NCBI GenBank assembly: GCA_031259875.1
Contig: JAIRKW010000072.1
Location: 1 to 14,241 of the forward strand
Length of the DNA: 14,241 nucleotides
Reading direction: 5' to 3'
Origin: Campylobacteraceae bacterium
GTDB lineage: Bacteria; Campylobacterota; Campylobacteria; Campylobacterales; Campylobacteraceae
The notes beneath the pieces were generated by a model. The model had not been told where the DNA came from. It did not search any database and worked only from the letters and a program-made list of their open reading frames with translations. Each line of letters starts with the position of its first letter. Positions within the stretch are counted from its first letter, which is position 1. A program made the position numbers and the translations under genes. Positions 6,901 to 14,000 of the stretch are shown here, in pieces.

Positions 6901-8448
6901 GTGTCGCAGGTTTTGGCTTTAAAGTATAGACCTTCAAATTTTGATAAATTAATAGGGCAAGACGCAATTGTAACGACGCTTTCATCGGCACTTTCGCAAA
7001 ACAGGCTTTCTCACGCTTATCTATTCTCAGGACTTAGAGGAAGCGGAAAAACATCTACGGCAAGGATATTTGCCAAAGCTTTAGTGTGTGAGAGCGGACC
7101 TACAAAAAACCCTTGCGAAGTCTGCCCAAACTGCATCATGGCAAACGAAAACAGACATATGGATATTATAGAAATGGATGCCGCGAGTTCGCGCAAAATT
7201 GACGACATAAGAGAACTAATAGAAAAAACAAGATATAAACCAGCGACCGCCAGATTTAAAGTATTTATAATTGATGAAGTTCATATGCTTACGCGCGAAG
7301 CTTTTAATGCGCTCTTGAAAACGCTTGAAGAACCGCCTGAATATATAAAATTTATCCTTGCCACGACAGACCCGATGAAACTTCCGGCTACGATACTTTC
7401 TCGTACACAGCACTTTCGCTTTAAGCAGATTTCACGTGAGGATACCATAAAACATTTAGAACACATTTTAAATCTTGAAGGGATAAAATACGATAAAGAT
7501 GCACTGGAGATTATAGCGCGTGCAGGCAATGGTTCACTGCGTGACACTCTGACATTGCTTGACCAAGCCATTATCTTTTCAAAAAGCGATTTAACGCCTT
7601 CGTCGGTAGCTTCAATGTTGGGATTGCTTGACCCCGAAAAATTAAAAGAGATATTCAATTGCATTATGGACGGCGACAGAAAAAAGGCTCTTTGGTTTAT
7701 AAAAGAGCTCAACCATTATGAGTGCGGTGTCGTCATAGATGAAATGATATCTTATCTGAAGGACAGATATTTCAATCAAGACGACTCTAAATTCACAACG
7801 CGCCGATGCGAATGGTTTTTTAGGGTGTTAAGCGAAGCTAAAAATCTTTTGTATCTAAACCCTGAAAACGGTTTTGTGCTAGCGCTTGTATTTTTTAAAA
7901 TGATGGAAGTTTTAAATATTGATAAGATAGATGACTTGATAGCCTCCATTGAGAACGAAAAGATAGAGTTTGCGCCGCCAAAAAAAGAGTCTGCTCCGAC
8001 TTTGCTGCAAACTCCTGCTCCGATAGCAGCCAATAAAAATGCAGATAAATTTCAACATCTTATGTCTAAACTTACAGATAGAAATGTAGAGCTTGGTGAA
8101 TGTTTTGAAAAAAATATCGAATTTATAGATTTTAAAGACGGTAAACTTTATCTGAACTCTCACGCCATGAACGGCGACAGAAAGATTATCAGAGCAGGGT
8201 ATGCTGTCATAAAACAGTTTACTTGGGATATTTTCGGCACAAATACCGAACTTGTTGTAAACCATATAGGTAAAACCAAAGAAGAACAGGAAAAAGTTGA
8301 AGAGGCTCAAAAAAAAGCTGAGATAGTAAAACAAAAAGAAGCGCAAATGCAGGCTAAAGAAGAGTATATACAAGAGGAGAAACAGCTCTTGGAGCACCCT
8401 TTTGTAAAAACTGCATTTGAGTATTTCAGTAACAAACAAGAGCAGTAA
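6901..8448 (+). CDS. dnaX: DNA polymerase III subunits gamma/tau
   Basis: A 515-aa clamp-loader subunit that loads the sliding clamp and, through its C-terminal part, tethers the polymerase. The AAA+ domain has Walker A GLRGSGKTS (44-52), a zinc site C63, C72, C75, C78, Walker B with DEVH (125-128), sensor 1 ATTDP (154-158), the SRT arginine-finger motif (167-169) and sensor 2 GSLRD (211-215). The oligomerisation domain III runs to about 350, followed by a Pro/Ala linker (359-377) and a C-terminal region ending in a Glu/Lys/Gln-rich coiled coil (about 456-497). The start is GTG with AGGAG 6-7 bases upstream. An A7 slippery run sits at codons 360-362, right at the domain III/linker border, and could give a gamma-length product (separate entry). 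Confidence 0.95.
   Translation: MSQVLALKYRPSNFDKLIGQDAIVTTLSSALSQNRLSHAYLFSGLRGSGKTSTARIFAKALVCESGPTKNPCEVCPNCIMANENRHMDIIEMDAASSRKIDDIRELIEKTRYKPATARFKVFIIDEVHMLTREAFNALLKTLEEPPEYIKFILATTDPMKLPATILSRTQHFRFKQISREDTIKHLEHILNLEGIKYDKDALEIIARAGNGSLRDTLTLLDQAIIFSKSDLTPSSVASMLGLLDPEKLKEIFNCIMDGDRKKALWFIKELNHYECGVVIDEMISYLKDRYFNQDDSKFTTRRCEWFFRVLSEAKNLLYLNPENGFVLALVFFKMMEVLNIDKIDDLIASIENEKIEFAPPKKESAPTLLQTPAPIAANKNADKFQHLMSKLTDRNVELGECFEKNIEFIDFKDGKLYLNSHAMNGDRKIIRAGYAVIKQFTWDIFGTNTELVVNHIGKTKEEQEKVEEAQKKAEIVKQKEAQMQAKEEYIQEEKQLLEHPFVKTAFEYFSNKQEQ
7980..7986 (+). other. Candidate slippery heptamer (A AAA AAA) in dnaX
   Basis: Seven A residues lie in the phase of a -1 slippery site (CCA AAA AAA GAG), at codons 360-362. 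A -1 shift adds 16 residues and meets TAA at 8034-8036, giving a 378-residue product with domains I-III only. A +1 shift also stops soon. A weak 6-bp hairpin (7986-7991 with 7998-8003) follows directly; no Shine-Dalgarno-like stimulator is seen upstream. Poly-A runs are common in AT-rich genes, so this is only a candidate. Confidence 0.35.
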
Positions 8449-8472
8449 AATTATTATGTTATAAAAAATTGA

Positions 8473-8478
8473 TATAAT
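8473..8478 (+). promoter_or_regulatory. -10 box of the dut operon promoter
   Basis: A perfect TATAAT lies 30 bases before the dut ATG, between dnaX and dut, giving a predicted leader of about 24 bases that holds the AAGGA ribosome site (8499-8503). Confidence 0.55.
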
Positions 8479-8508
8479 TTTTTAAGATAATCTAAGCGAA
8501 GGAAAAAA

Positions 8509-9207
8509 ATGACAAACAGAGAAAAACTTGAGGCAATGCTCAACCTTCAATACTCTTTAAATAACGAAACAAACGGTGAGGGTTGGGAGAACGGATATAC
8601 AAAAACAAACAATATTATAAATTGGCGCAGATGTATCTATATGGAATGTGCTGAACTTGTGGATAGTTTTCAATGGAAACATTGGAAAGATTTGAAAAAA
8701 CCGATAGATTGGGAAAATGTTCGTGTGGAAATAGTCGATATATGGCATTTTATAATGAGCCTTATTTTGGAACATTATAAACACGGCAATTTGGGTGATA
8801 TAGACGTAATAGTTGCAAATATAGAGAATATGCAGGGCTTTAAAGAGTTTTGCTCCGACCCTTTTAATATAAAAACGGCAAATTCGTTTGAGATTATAAA
8901 CGATATAGAAGTTATTATTCATAAAGCAACCACTAAAGATTATACGCAGTTTGACCCGATGCTTATAGAGTATTTTGCACTCTCTCTTAAGTGCGGTATT
9001 AATCTCTCTTTACTCTATCAATATTATGTAGCTAAAAATGTTCTCAATCGTTTCCGTCAAAACAACGGCTACAAGGATGGTTCTTACAAAAAAGTATGGA
9101 ATGGCAAAGAGGATAATACTGTCATGCTCGAGATACTAAAAAGCGGCTTGCAAGATATCGATGAGATATACAAAAAGCTTGAAGAGGCTTACAAAAAAGT
9201 GATATGA
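8509..9207 (+). CDS. dut: Dimeric dUTPase, all-alpha NTP pyrophosphatase type
   Basis: A 232-aa enzyme that hydrolyses dUTP to dUMP, keeping uracil out of DNA and feeding thymidylate synthesis. It belongs to the all-alpha MazG-like superfamily (the C. jejuni and trypanosome type), not to the usual trimeric dUTPases. The metal-binding signature is EXXE...EXXD: E46 and E49 (MECAEL) with E74 and D77 (EIVDIWHF). The segment DSFQWKHWK (52-60) between them, and ETNGEGWENGY with NWRRCIYMECAEL upstream, are highly characteristic of the Campylobacter enzyme. AAGGA lies 5 bases before the ATG. The downstream membrane gene overlaps its stop codon. Confidence 0.9.
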   Translation: MTNREKLEAMLNLQYSLNNETNGEGWENGYTKTNNIINWRRCIYMECAELVDSFQWKHWKDLKKPIDWENVRVEIVDIWHFIMSLILEHYKHGNLGDIDVIVANIENMQGFKEFCSDPFNIKTANSFEIINDIEVIIHKATTKDYTQFDPMLIEYFALSLKCGINLSLLYQYYVAKNVLNRFRQNNGYKDGSYKKVWNGKEDNTVMLEILKSGLQDIDEIYKKLEEAYKKVI

Positions 9208-9920
9208 ACCATACAGAGATTCTTTCAAAAACTATCAAGGATTTTTTCTCTAAGAAGTTTTTGATGCTCTCTTTTGCTCCTCTTTTTACCGCACTTATTG
9301 TGCTGTTTTGCCTTATGCTTTTGGGCGCAAATGAAGCTTTGCATATTTTAAAAACAGCGGCAGAGGGTGATATAGGAGTAAATTTTCCTGTTTTGGCAAA
9401 AATATTAAGTTTTGCCGTTACCCACTATATCTTAACTGCCTTGATATATCTTTTCGGTATATTTTTAGTTTTAGTATTTAGTGTCATTATAGGTGTGCTT
9501 ACGCTTGGATTTTTAACACCGATAGTGGTCAAGACTCTTCACAGAAAATACTACAGTCAATATCAATTGCAACCGGTTGGCGTATCAAAAACGCTTGCGG
9601 TTACACTGTTTATAATATTAAAATTTCTGCTTTTTCTGCTTTTAACTATACCGTTGATGTTCATACCTATTATAAATGTCTTTGCTTTCAATGCAGTACT
9701 TTTTTACCTTTTCTATAAACTTTTAGTTTTTGATGTGGCTTCAAATATTACCGATGAAAAAGAGATTGGGGAGCTTTTGGAACGGATTAGACCAAAACTT
9801 ATACTCATCTGTTTTATATTTTATCTTTTGGCTTTGATACCATTGGCAGGGCTATTTTTACAATTATTTTTTGCTATATATTTAACGCATTGCTTTTTTA
9901 ATGTCTTAATTAAAAAATAA
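9204..9920 (+). CDS. EI24/CysZ-like inner-membrane protein
   Basis: A 238-aa integral membrane protein with hydrophobic stretches at about residues 19-41, 70-108, 129-175 and 198-228, and an amphipathic N-terminus (TEILSKTIKDFFSKKFL). The motif around GVLTLGFLTPIVVKTLHRKYY and the overall helix pattern are typical of the EI24 domain family, which includes the sulfate transporter CysZ. Assignment to CysZ itself is not justified: there is no sulfur-assimilation neighbour and the conserved CysZ details cannot be checked here. Its ATG overlaps the dut stop as ATGA and no ribosome site precedes it, so translation is probably coupled to dut. No terminator follows; the rubrerythrin operator starts two bases after the stop. 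Confidence 0.75.
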   Translation: MNHTEILSKTIKDFFSKKFLMLSFAPLFTALIVLFCLMLLGANEALHILKTAAEGDIGVNFPVLAKILSFAVTHYILTALIYLFGIFLVLVFSVIIGVLTLGFLTPIVVKTLHRKYYSQYQLQPVGVSKTLAVTLFIILKFLLFLLLTIPLMFIPIINVFAFNAVLFYLFYKLLVFDVASNITDEKEIGELLERIRPKLILICFIFYLLALIPLAGLFLQLFFAIYLTHCFFNVLIKK

Positions 9921-9921
9921 A

Positions 9922-9945
9922 GATAATTATGTAATAATAATTATC
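9922..9945 (+). promoter_or_regulatory. Fur/PerR-family operator-like palindrome before rubrerythrin
   Basis: GATAATTAT (9922-9930) and ATAATTATC (9937-9945) are perfect inverted 9-base arms around GTAATA. The arms carry the GATAAT/ATTATC half-sites of Fur boxes and resemble the PerR consensus. A -10-like TAATAA (9932-9937) lies inside, so a bound repressor would cover the promoter. Control by iron or peroxide fits the product. Fur and PerR cannot be told apart from the sequence alone. Confidence 0.65.
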
Positions 9946-9963
9946 CATTAATAAGGAGAGGAT

Positions 9964-10611
9964 ATGAAAAAGTATGAAACATATCGCTGTAATACATGCG
10001 GTAATGAGGTGGAAGTTCAGAGTGTAGGCGGCGGAACGCTTGTATGCTGCGGCAAAGATATGGAATGTATCACTGAAAATTTAACTGCGGTCAATCTTAT
10101 GAAAGCATTTGCAGGCGAATCAATGGCGCGAAATAAATATGATTTGTTTGCTGAAGTCGCGCAAAAAGAGGGCTTACATCAGATAGCGGCACATTTTAGA
10201 GAAGCTGCGCTCAACGAGATGTGGCACGCAAGAGCAGAATACAAAGAGTATAATAAATTAATTCATGGTTTTGAGTTGGACACTACGGCTAAAAATTTGA
10301 TTTATGGTGCAGAAGGTGAAAAATACGAATATTCTACAATGTATCCGGAATTTGAGGCAATAGCTAAAGAAGAGGGTTACAGCGCGCTTGCAAGACTATT
10401 TAGGGCAATTGCCAAAGTTGAAGCTGAACATGAAAGAGAGTATCTTGCTCAAAAAGAAAAACTTGAAAAGAATGGCTTTTTTGAAGATGAAGAGGAAGAA
10501 TCTTGGGTTTGCGAAGTGTGCGGACATGTCCATAAAGGTAAGAAAGCTCCTGGAGCCTGTCCTCTTTGCGGCGCTCCAAAAGAGTACTTTAAACGTGAAT
10601 TTTTAGGCTAA
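9964..10611 (+). CDS. rrc: Desulforubrerythrin (desulforedoxin-rubrerythrin chimera)
   Basis: A 215-aa cytoplasmic peroxide-scavenging iron protein with three metal sites. An N-terminal desulforedoxin/desulfoferrodoxin-type FeS4 domain has C9, C12 and the adjacent pair C28-C29. A four-helix diiron domain follows (about 38-165), with GES E52, NEMWH E85 and H88, EGEKYE E119 and E122, and VEAEHE E153 with H156. A C-terminal rubredoxin FeS4 domain has CEVC (183-186) and CPLC (199-202). This order and length match the Rrc/desulforubrerythrin described from C. jejuni, which reduces hydrogen peroxide with electrons passed through its FeS4 centres. AGGAG lies 5 bases before the ATG. An acidic linker (EDEEEE, 174-179) precedes the rubredoxin domain. 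It is a single-gene unit with its own operator and terminator. Confidence 0.95.
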   Translation: MKKYETYRCNTCGNEVEVQSVGGGTLVCCGKDMECITENLTAVNLMKAFAGESMARNKYDLFAEVAQKEGLHQIAAHFREAALNEMWHARAEYKEYNKLIHGFELDTTAKNLIYGAEGEKYEYSTMYPEFEAIAKEEGYSALARLFRAIAKVEAEHEREYLAQKEKLEKNGFFEDEEEESWVCEVCGHVHKGKKAPGACPLCGAPKEYFKREFLG

Positions 10612-10623
10612 ACGACTTATTGG

Positions 10624-10655
10624 GTTAGTTTTGCTTCGGCAAGACTAACTTTTTT
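10624..10655 (+). terminator. Strong intrinsic terminator of the rubrerythrin gene
   Basis: An 11-bp stem (10624-10634 with 10639-10649, one T-G wobble) closes a TTCG tetraloop in the especially stable C(TTCG)G form and is followed by six T residues. It starts 12 bases after the stop codon. Confidence 0.92.
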
Positions 10656-10667
10656 ATGTATAAAATG

Positions 10668-10680
10668 TGTCAAATTGACA
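10668..10680. repeat. 13-base palindrome TGTCAA-A-TTGACA
   Basis: Perfect 6-base arms around a central A, 13 bases after the rubrerythrin terminator T-run. It could be a regulator site, but it lies over 300 bases from the next start codon, and its TTGACA half has no -10 box at a proper distance. Confidence 0.4.
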
Positions 10681-10900
10681 GTGCTGTAATCTGCATTGAT
10701 GCAAAATAGAACGTAAAGCGTTTTGGTACAACATTTATATCGGCTGATATTTAATTATTTATTGCTTATATCATTAAAATACCACATCTCAAAATCTTTA
10801 AACATTAAAATAAACTTATTGTTGTAATAGATTTTTTGCTTTCTGCAAATGTTTTCTCTTTACTGCTGCTAATTTTTTTAGCTATCTAAGCGGTAAAAAA

Positions 10901-10925
10901 TTATTTTCGAAAGAAGCGAAAATAA
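10901..10925. repeat. Perfect 9-base inverted repeat upstream of the AAA gene
   Basis: TTATTTTCG (10901-10909) and CGAAAATAA (10917-10925) around a 7-base spacer, AAAGAAG. On the minus strand the stem is followed by six T residues, as in an AT-rich terminator for leftward transcription. On the plus strand it could act as an operator upstream of the promoter. Confidence 0.5.
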
Positions 10926-10935
10926 ATATAAAAAT

Positions 10936-10970
10936 AGTATAATTTTTTGTATAAAAATAAAAATTATGCT
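10936..10970. repeat. 12-base inverted repeat spanning the AAA gene promoter
   Basis: AGTATAATTTTT (10936-10947) and AAAAATTATGCT (10959-10970) match as an inverted repeat with one mismatch and an 11-base spacer. Each arm holds or touches a -10-like box (10938-10943 and 10970-10975), so a dimer bound here would block the promoter. Low complexity raises the odds of a chance match. Confidence 0.4.
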
Positions 10971-10975
10971 ATAAA
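10967..10975 (+). promoter_or_regulatory. Extended -10 promoter of the multi-AAA gene
   Basis: TGC followed by TATAAA (10970-10975) is an extended -10 element ending 33 bases before the ATG at 11009, with predicted transcription start near 10982. An alternative TATAAT lies at 10938-10943. Confidence 0.5.
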
Positions 10976-11008
10976 TACATTCCGTAAAAATATGCAAAGA
11001 GAAAAAAT

Positions 11009-14000
11009 ATGAGCCTTAAATCAATCGTAGAGTTTTTGTTGCCAGAACTGCAGATTTTTAAGATAATAAAGCAACACGGTTTTATCAATAAAAACGCAGA
11101 GAAAAATAGCAATCCATATCAATATCCAATCAAATCAAACAAAAACTATACTTTTTCATCAGAATATAATCGTATGAGTGCAAATAAAAAGCAAATTTTT
11201 TCATCAGAACATAATCATATAAATACAGACAAAAAGCAAATTCTGGAAAACAGATTTGTTGGAATTGAAAATGAATTAAAAAAGACTATTATAGGCCAGA
11301 ATGAATTTGCAGACAATTTATGCATAGCTTTTAAGCGCCCGTTTATAGCGGGATATGACAATATAAAACCAAGAAATACAATATTTATATTTGGAAATAA
11401 AAGCAGTGGTAAAGCTTTGGGAGTAACCGCTATCACCGCAATATTGGCAAATAAGGCAATATTAAAATATCATAAAGTATCCAAAATAGATTTATCAAGA
11501 TATTCTCTTAATTCTCATTATGATATTTTTTTATCCGACTTATATAAAGCATTGCATGAAATGTCGGACGTCGTTTTGTTTGAGAATTTTGAAAAATGTC
11601 ATAGCCGTATCATTGATATATTAACAAGTTTAGTGCAAAATGGTTTTTATTTAATGGATAAACGCTATGCTGCTCAAAATGAGGTTTTAGTAGAGGCAAC
11701 CGGTGCTTTGATACAAAACTCTATAGACCAAATTAGCGCAAACAGTAAATTTTTCGTCTTTATTTCCGAAAAAAAACCAACTTCAGTTGCGGAAATTTTC
11801 GGAAGTAAATTTATACTCAACATAAGCGACATAATTTCTCTAAACAGTTTTGAAAAAGCCGATTTGGAAAAAATCACAAAAAATCTGACAGAAGAGTTTT
11901 TGACAAAATGTACTAACAATTTGCGATTGCATGTGAATTTGTCAAATGATGCTATTTTGAAACTTGCAGATTCGTTTAACTCTAAAACCGGTATAGCAGG
12001 CATAATAGAATATATAGATACAAATATTTATAAACCTCTTGCCGAGTATAAAATAAAGCATACAATTGATAACAGTAATATCAAAATAGATATCAGCGAC
12101 AATAGTTTTATATGTAACATTGACGGCAACATCATAAATTTATCAAGCGTCATAGAAAAGAAAAGCGGTTCTGAACTGGATGAAGTAAAGTCAGAGTTAG
12201 ATAATATAATAGGCCTTTCGAATGTAAAAGAGTATATTTTAAGTATCGAGGATAATTTACAAATCCAAAAGATGCGTGAAAAGTCGGGATTTAAAACGGC
12301 TAAAATATCCATGCATATGATATTTACAGGAAATCCAGGCACTGGAAAGACGACTGTAGCAAGAGTAGTAGCTAAATATTTGAAAGCCTTGGGCGTGCTG
12401 AGTTCAGGACAATTAAGAGAGGTTACGCGTAATGATTTAGTAGGACAGTATGTTGGGCATACGGCAAAAATCACAAATGACGTTATCAAATCAGCATTGG
12501 GCGGAGTACTTTTTATAGACGAGGCGTATTCGTTAAGCCGCGGTACGTCCGACTCTTTTGGTATTGAGGCTGTTGATACTTTGGTTAAGGCTATGGAAGA
12601 TTACCGTGACGATTTAGTTGTTATATTGGCTGGATACGAAGATGAGATGAGAGATTTTTTAAAAACCAACTCCGGCCTTAAATCACGTTTTCCAAATATC
12701 ATTGAATTCAAGGATTACTCTTCGCAGGAGTTATATCAAATATCCTTAATCGTTGCAAAATCCAACGGATATACTATCAATGATGACTGCAAAAAACCTC
12801 TTATCGAATTATACGACAAAAAACAGATAAAAGGCAAAAATGACAGCGGAAACGGCAGACTGGCAAGAACTATCATAGAAAGCGCAATATTGCGGCAGTC
12901 AAAAAGATTGCTTAAGGATAAAGGTGCACAGATAAATATTTTGTCTTCTGAGGATTTTAATTTTGAAGACCATCAGACGTTTAATTTGGAAGAGAATCTA
13001 TCCAAAATCATAGGACTTGAAAATGTCAAGGATTTTATCCGAACTCAACAGAAATTACTAATAGCGTACAAAAAACGTCAAAAAGCCGGCATGGACGTCG
13101 ACACTACACAGTCGCTCAATATGATATTTACGGGAAATCCGGGTACTGGAAAAACAACTATGGCAAGAGTGGTTGCCAAAATGCTTAAAGAGATGGGTTT
13201 TTTAAAGTCGGGACACTTGGTTGAAACTGACAAGGGAGGGCTTGTGTCTGGTTATGTCGGACAAACAGCCAAAAAAACAGAAGATGTATTTAAGTCGGCA
13301 TTGGGCGGCGTATTATTTATTGATGAAGCTTACTCTTTATCGAGCAAGGACAGCTTTTCCAAAGAAGCCATTGATACGCTTGTAAAACTAATTGAAGATT
13401 TCAGGGGTGAAATAGTTGTTATTTTGGCAGGCTATAAACAGGAAATGAAAGATTTTTTAAAGTCCAATTCTGGTCTTTTATCAAGATTTCCTCTGAATAT
13501 AGAATTTTTGGATTACTCTCCTGAAGAGTTATATAAAATAGCCGTTTCAATGATAAAATCAAAAGGATTTGTTTTGGACGCAAATTGCGAACATATTTTG
13601 TTTGAACAAGTAGTATCGCTGCATAAACAATCAAACGCTCATTCCGGAAACGGGCGTATGATACGCAACTATCTAGAAGATATAATACGCATTCAATCGG
13701 CAAGAATTGCTTCAGAAGATATTCCAGACCAAGAGATGAATCTTATAATAAGCGAAGATATTATCCCTAAAATATCACAAAATGCAACATATGATTTAGA
13801 AAATGAACTCTCGCACATCGTAGGTTTGAATGAAGTTAAAAATCATATACGTTCTTTAAGCGCCAAACTAAGACTAGAAAAAGAACGTAAAAAAATGGGG
13901 TTGCCGACAAATGCTTCTGCAGCATTGCATATGATATTTAAAGGAAATCCAGGTACTGGAAAAACTATGGCAGCGCGCGCTATTGCAAATGTATTGCATA

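Larger units (their letters stand above)
10656..11008. other. AT-rich intergenic region upstream of the multi-AAA gene
   Basis: These 353 bases hold no credible gene on either strand. They carry a 13-base palindrome (10668-10680), two inverted repeats (10901-10925 and 10936-10970), several -10-like boxes (TATAAT at 10938, TATAAA at 10970) and a weak AAGAGA ribosome site (10997-11002). The stretch 10681-10900 shows only small, probably chance, repeats such as ATATC/GATAT at 10737-10750. Confidence 0.6.

Noticed and set aside
8309..8316. An A8 run in dnaX (CAA AAA AAA) as a further slippery site
   Set aside because: It lies in the Lys/Gln/Glu-rich C-terminal coil, where A runs follow from the amino-acid content, and a shift here would not give a gamma-sized protein.
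7912..8439. A 175-codon minus-strand open frame inside dnaX
   Set aside because: It lies antisense to well-supported dnaX coding sequence, has low-complexity Phe/Leu/Ser-rich content produced by the Lys/Glu codons opposite, and no motif or ribosome site.
9204..9920. Naming the EI24-like protein CysZ sulfate transporter
   Set aside because: The fold is shared, but no sulfate assimilation gene is nearby and the protein is coupled to dut. Only the family call is justified.
10675..10707. TTGACA at 10675 as a -35 box with TGCAAAAT as -10
   Set aside because: The spacing is about 21 bases and the -10 is poor. TTGACA is better explained as half of the palindrome.
12028..12489. A 153-codon minus-strand open frame inside the AAA gene
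   Set aside because: It is the complement of the first CbbX domain, including Walker A. The plus-strand frame is motif-rich and continuous, so this is a shadow.
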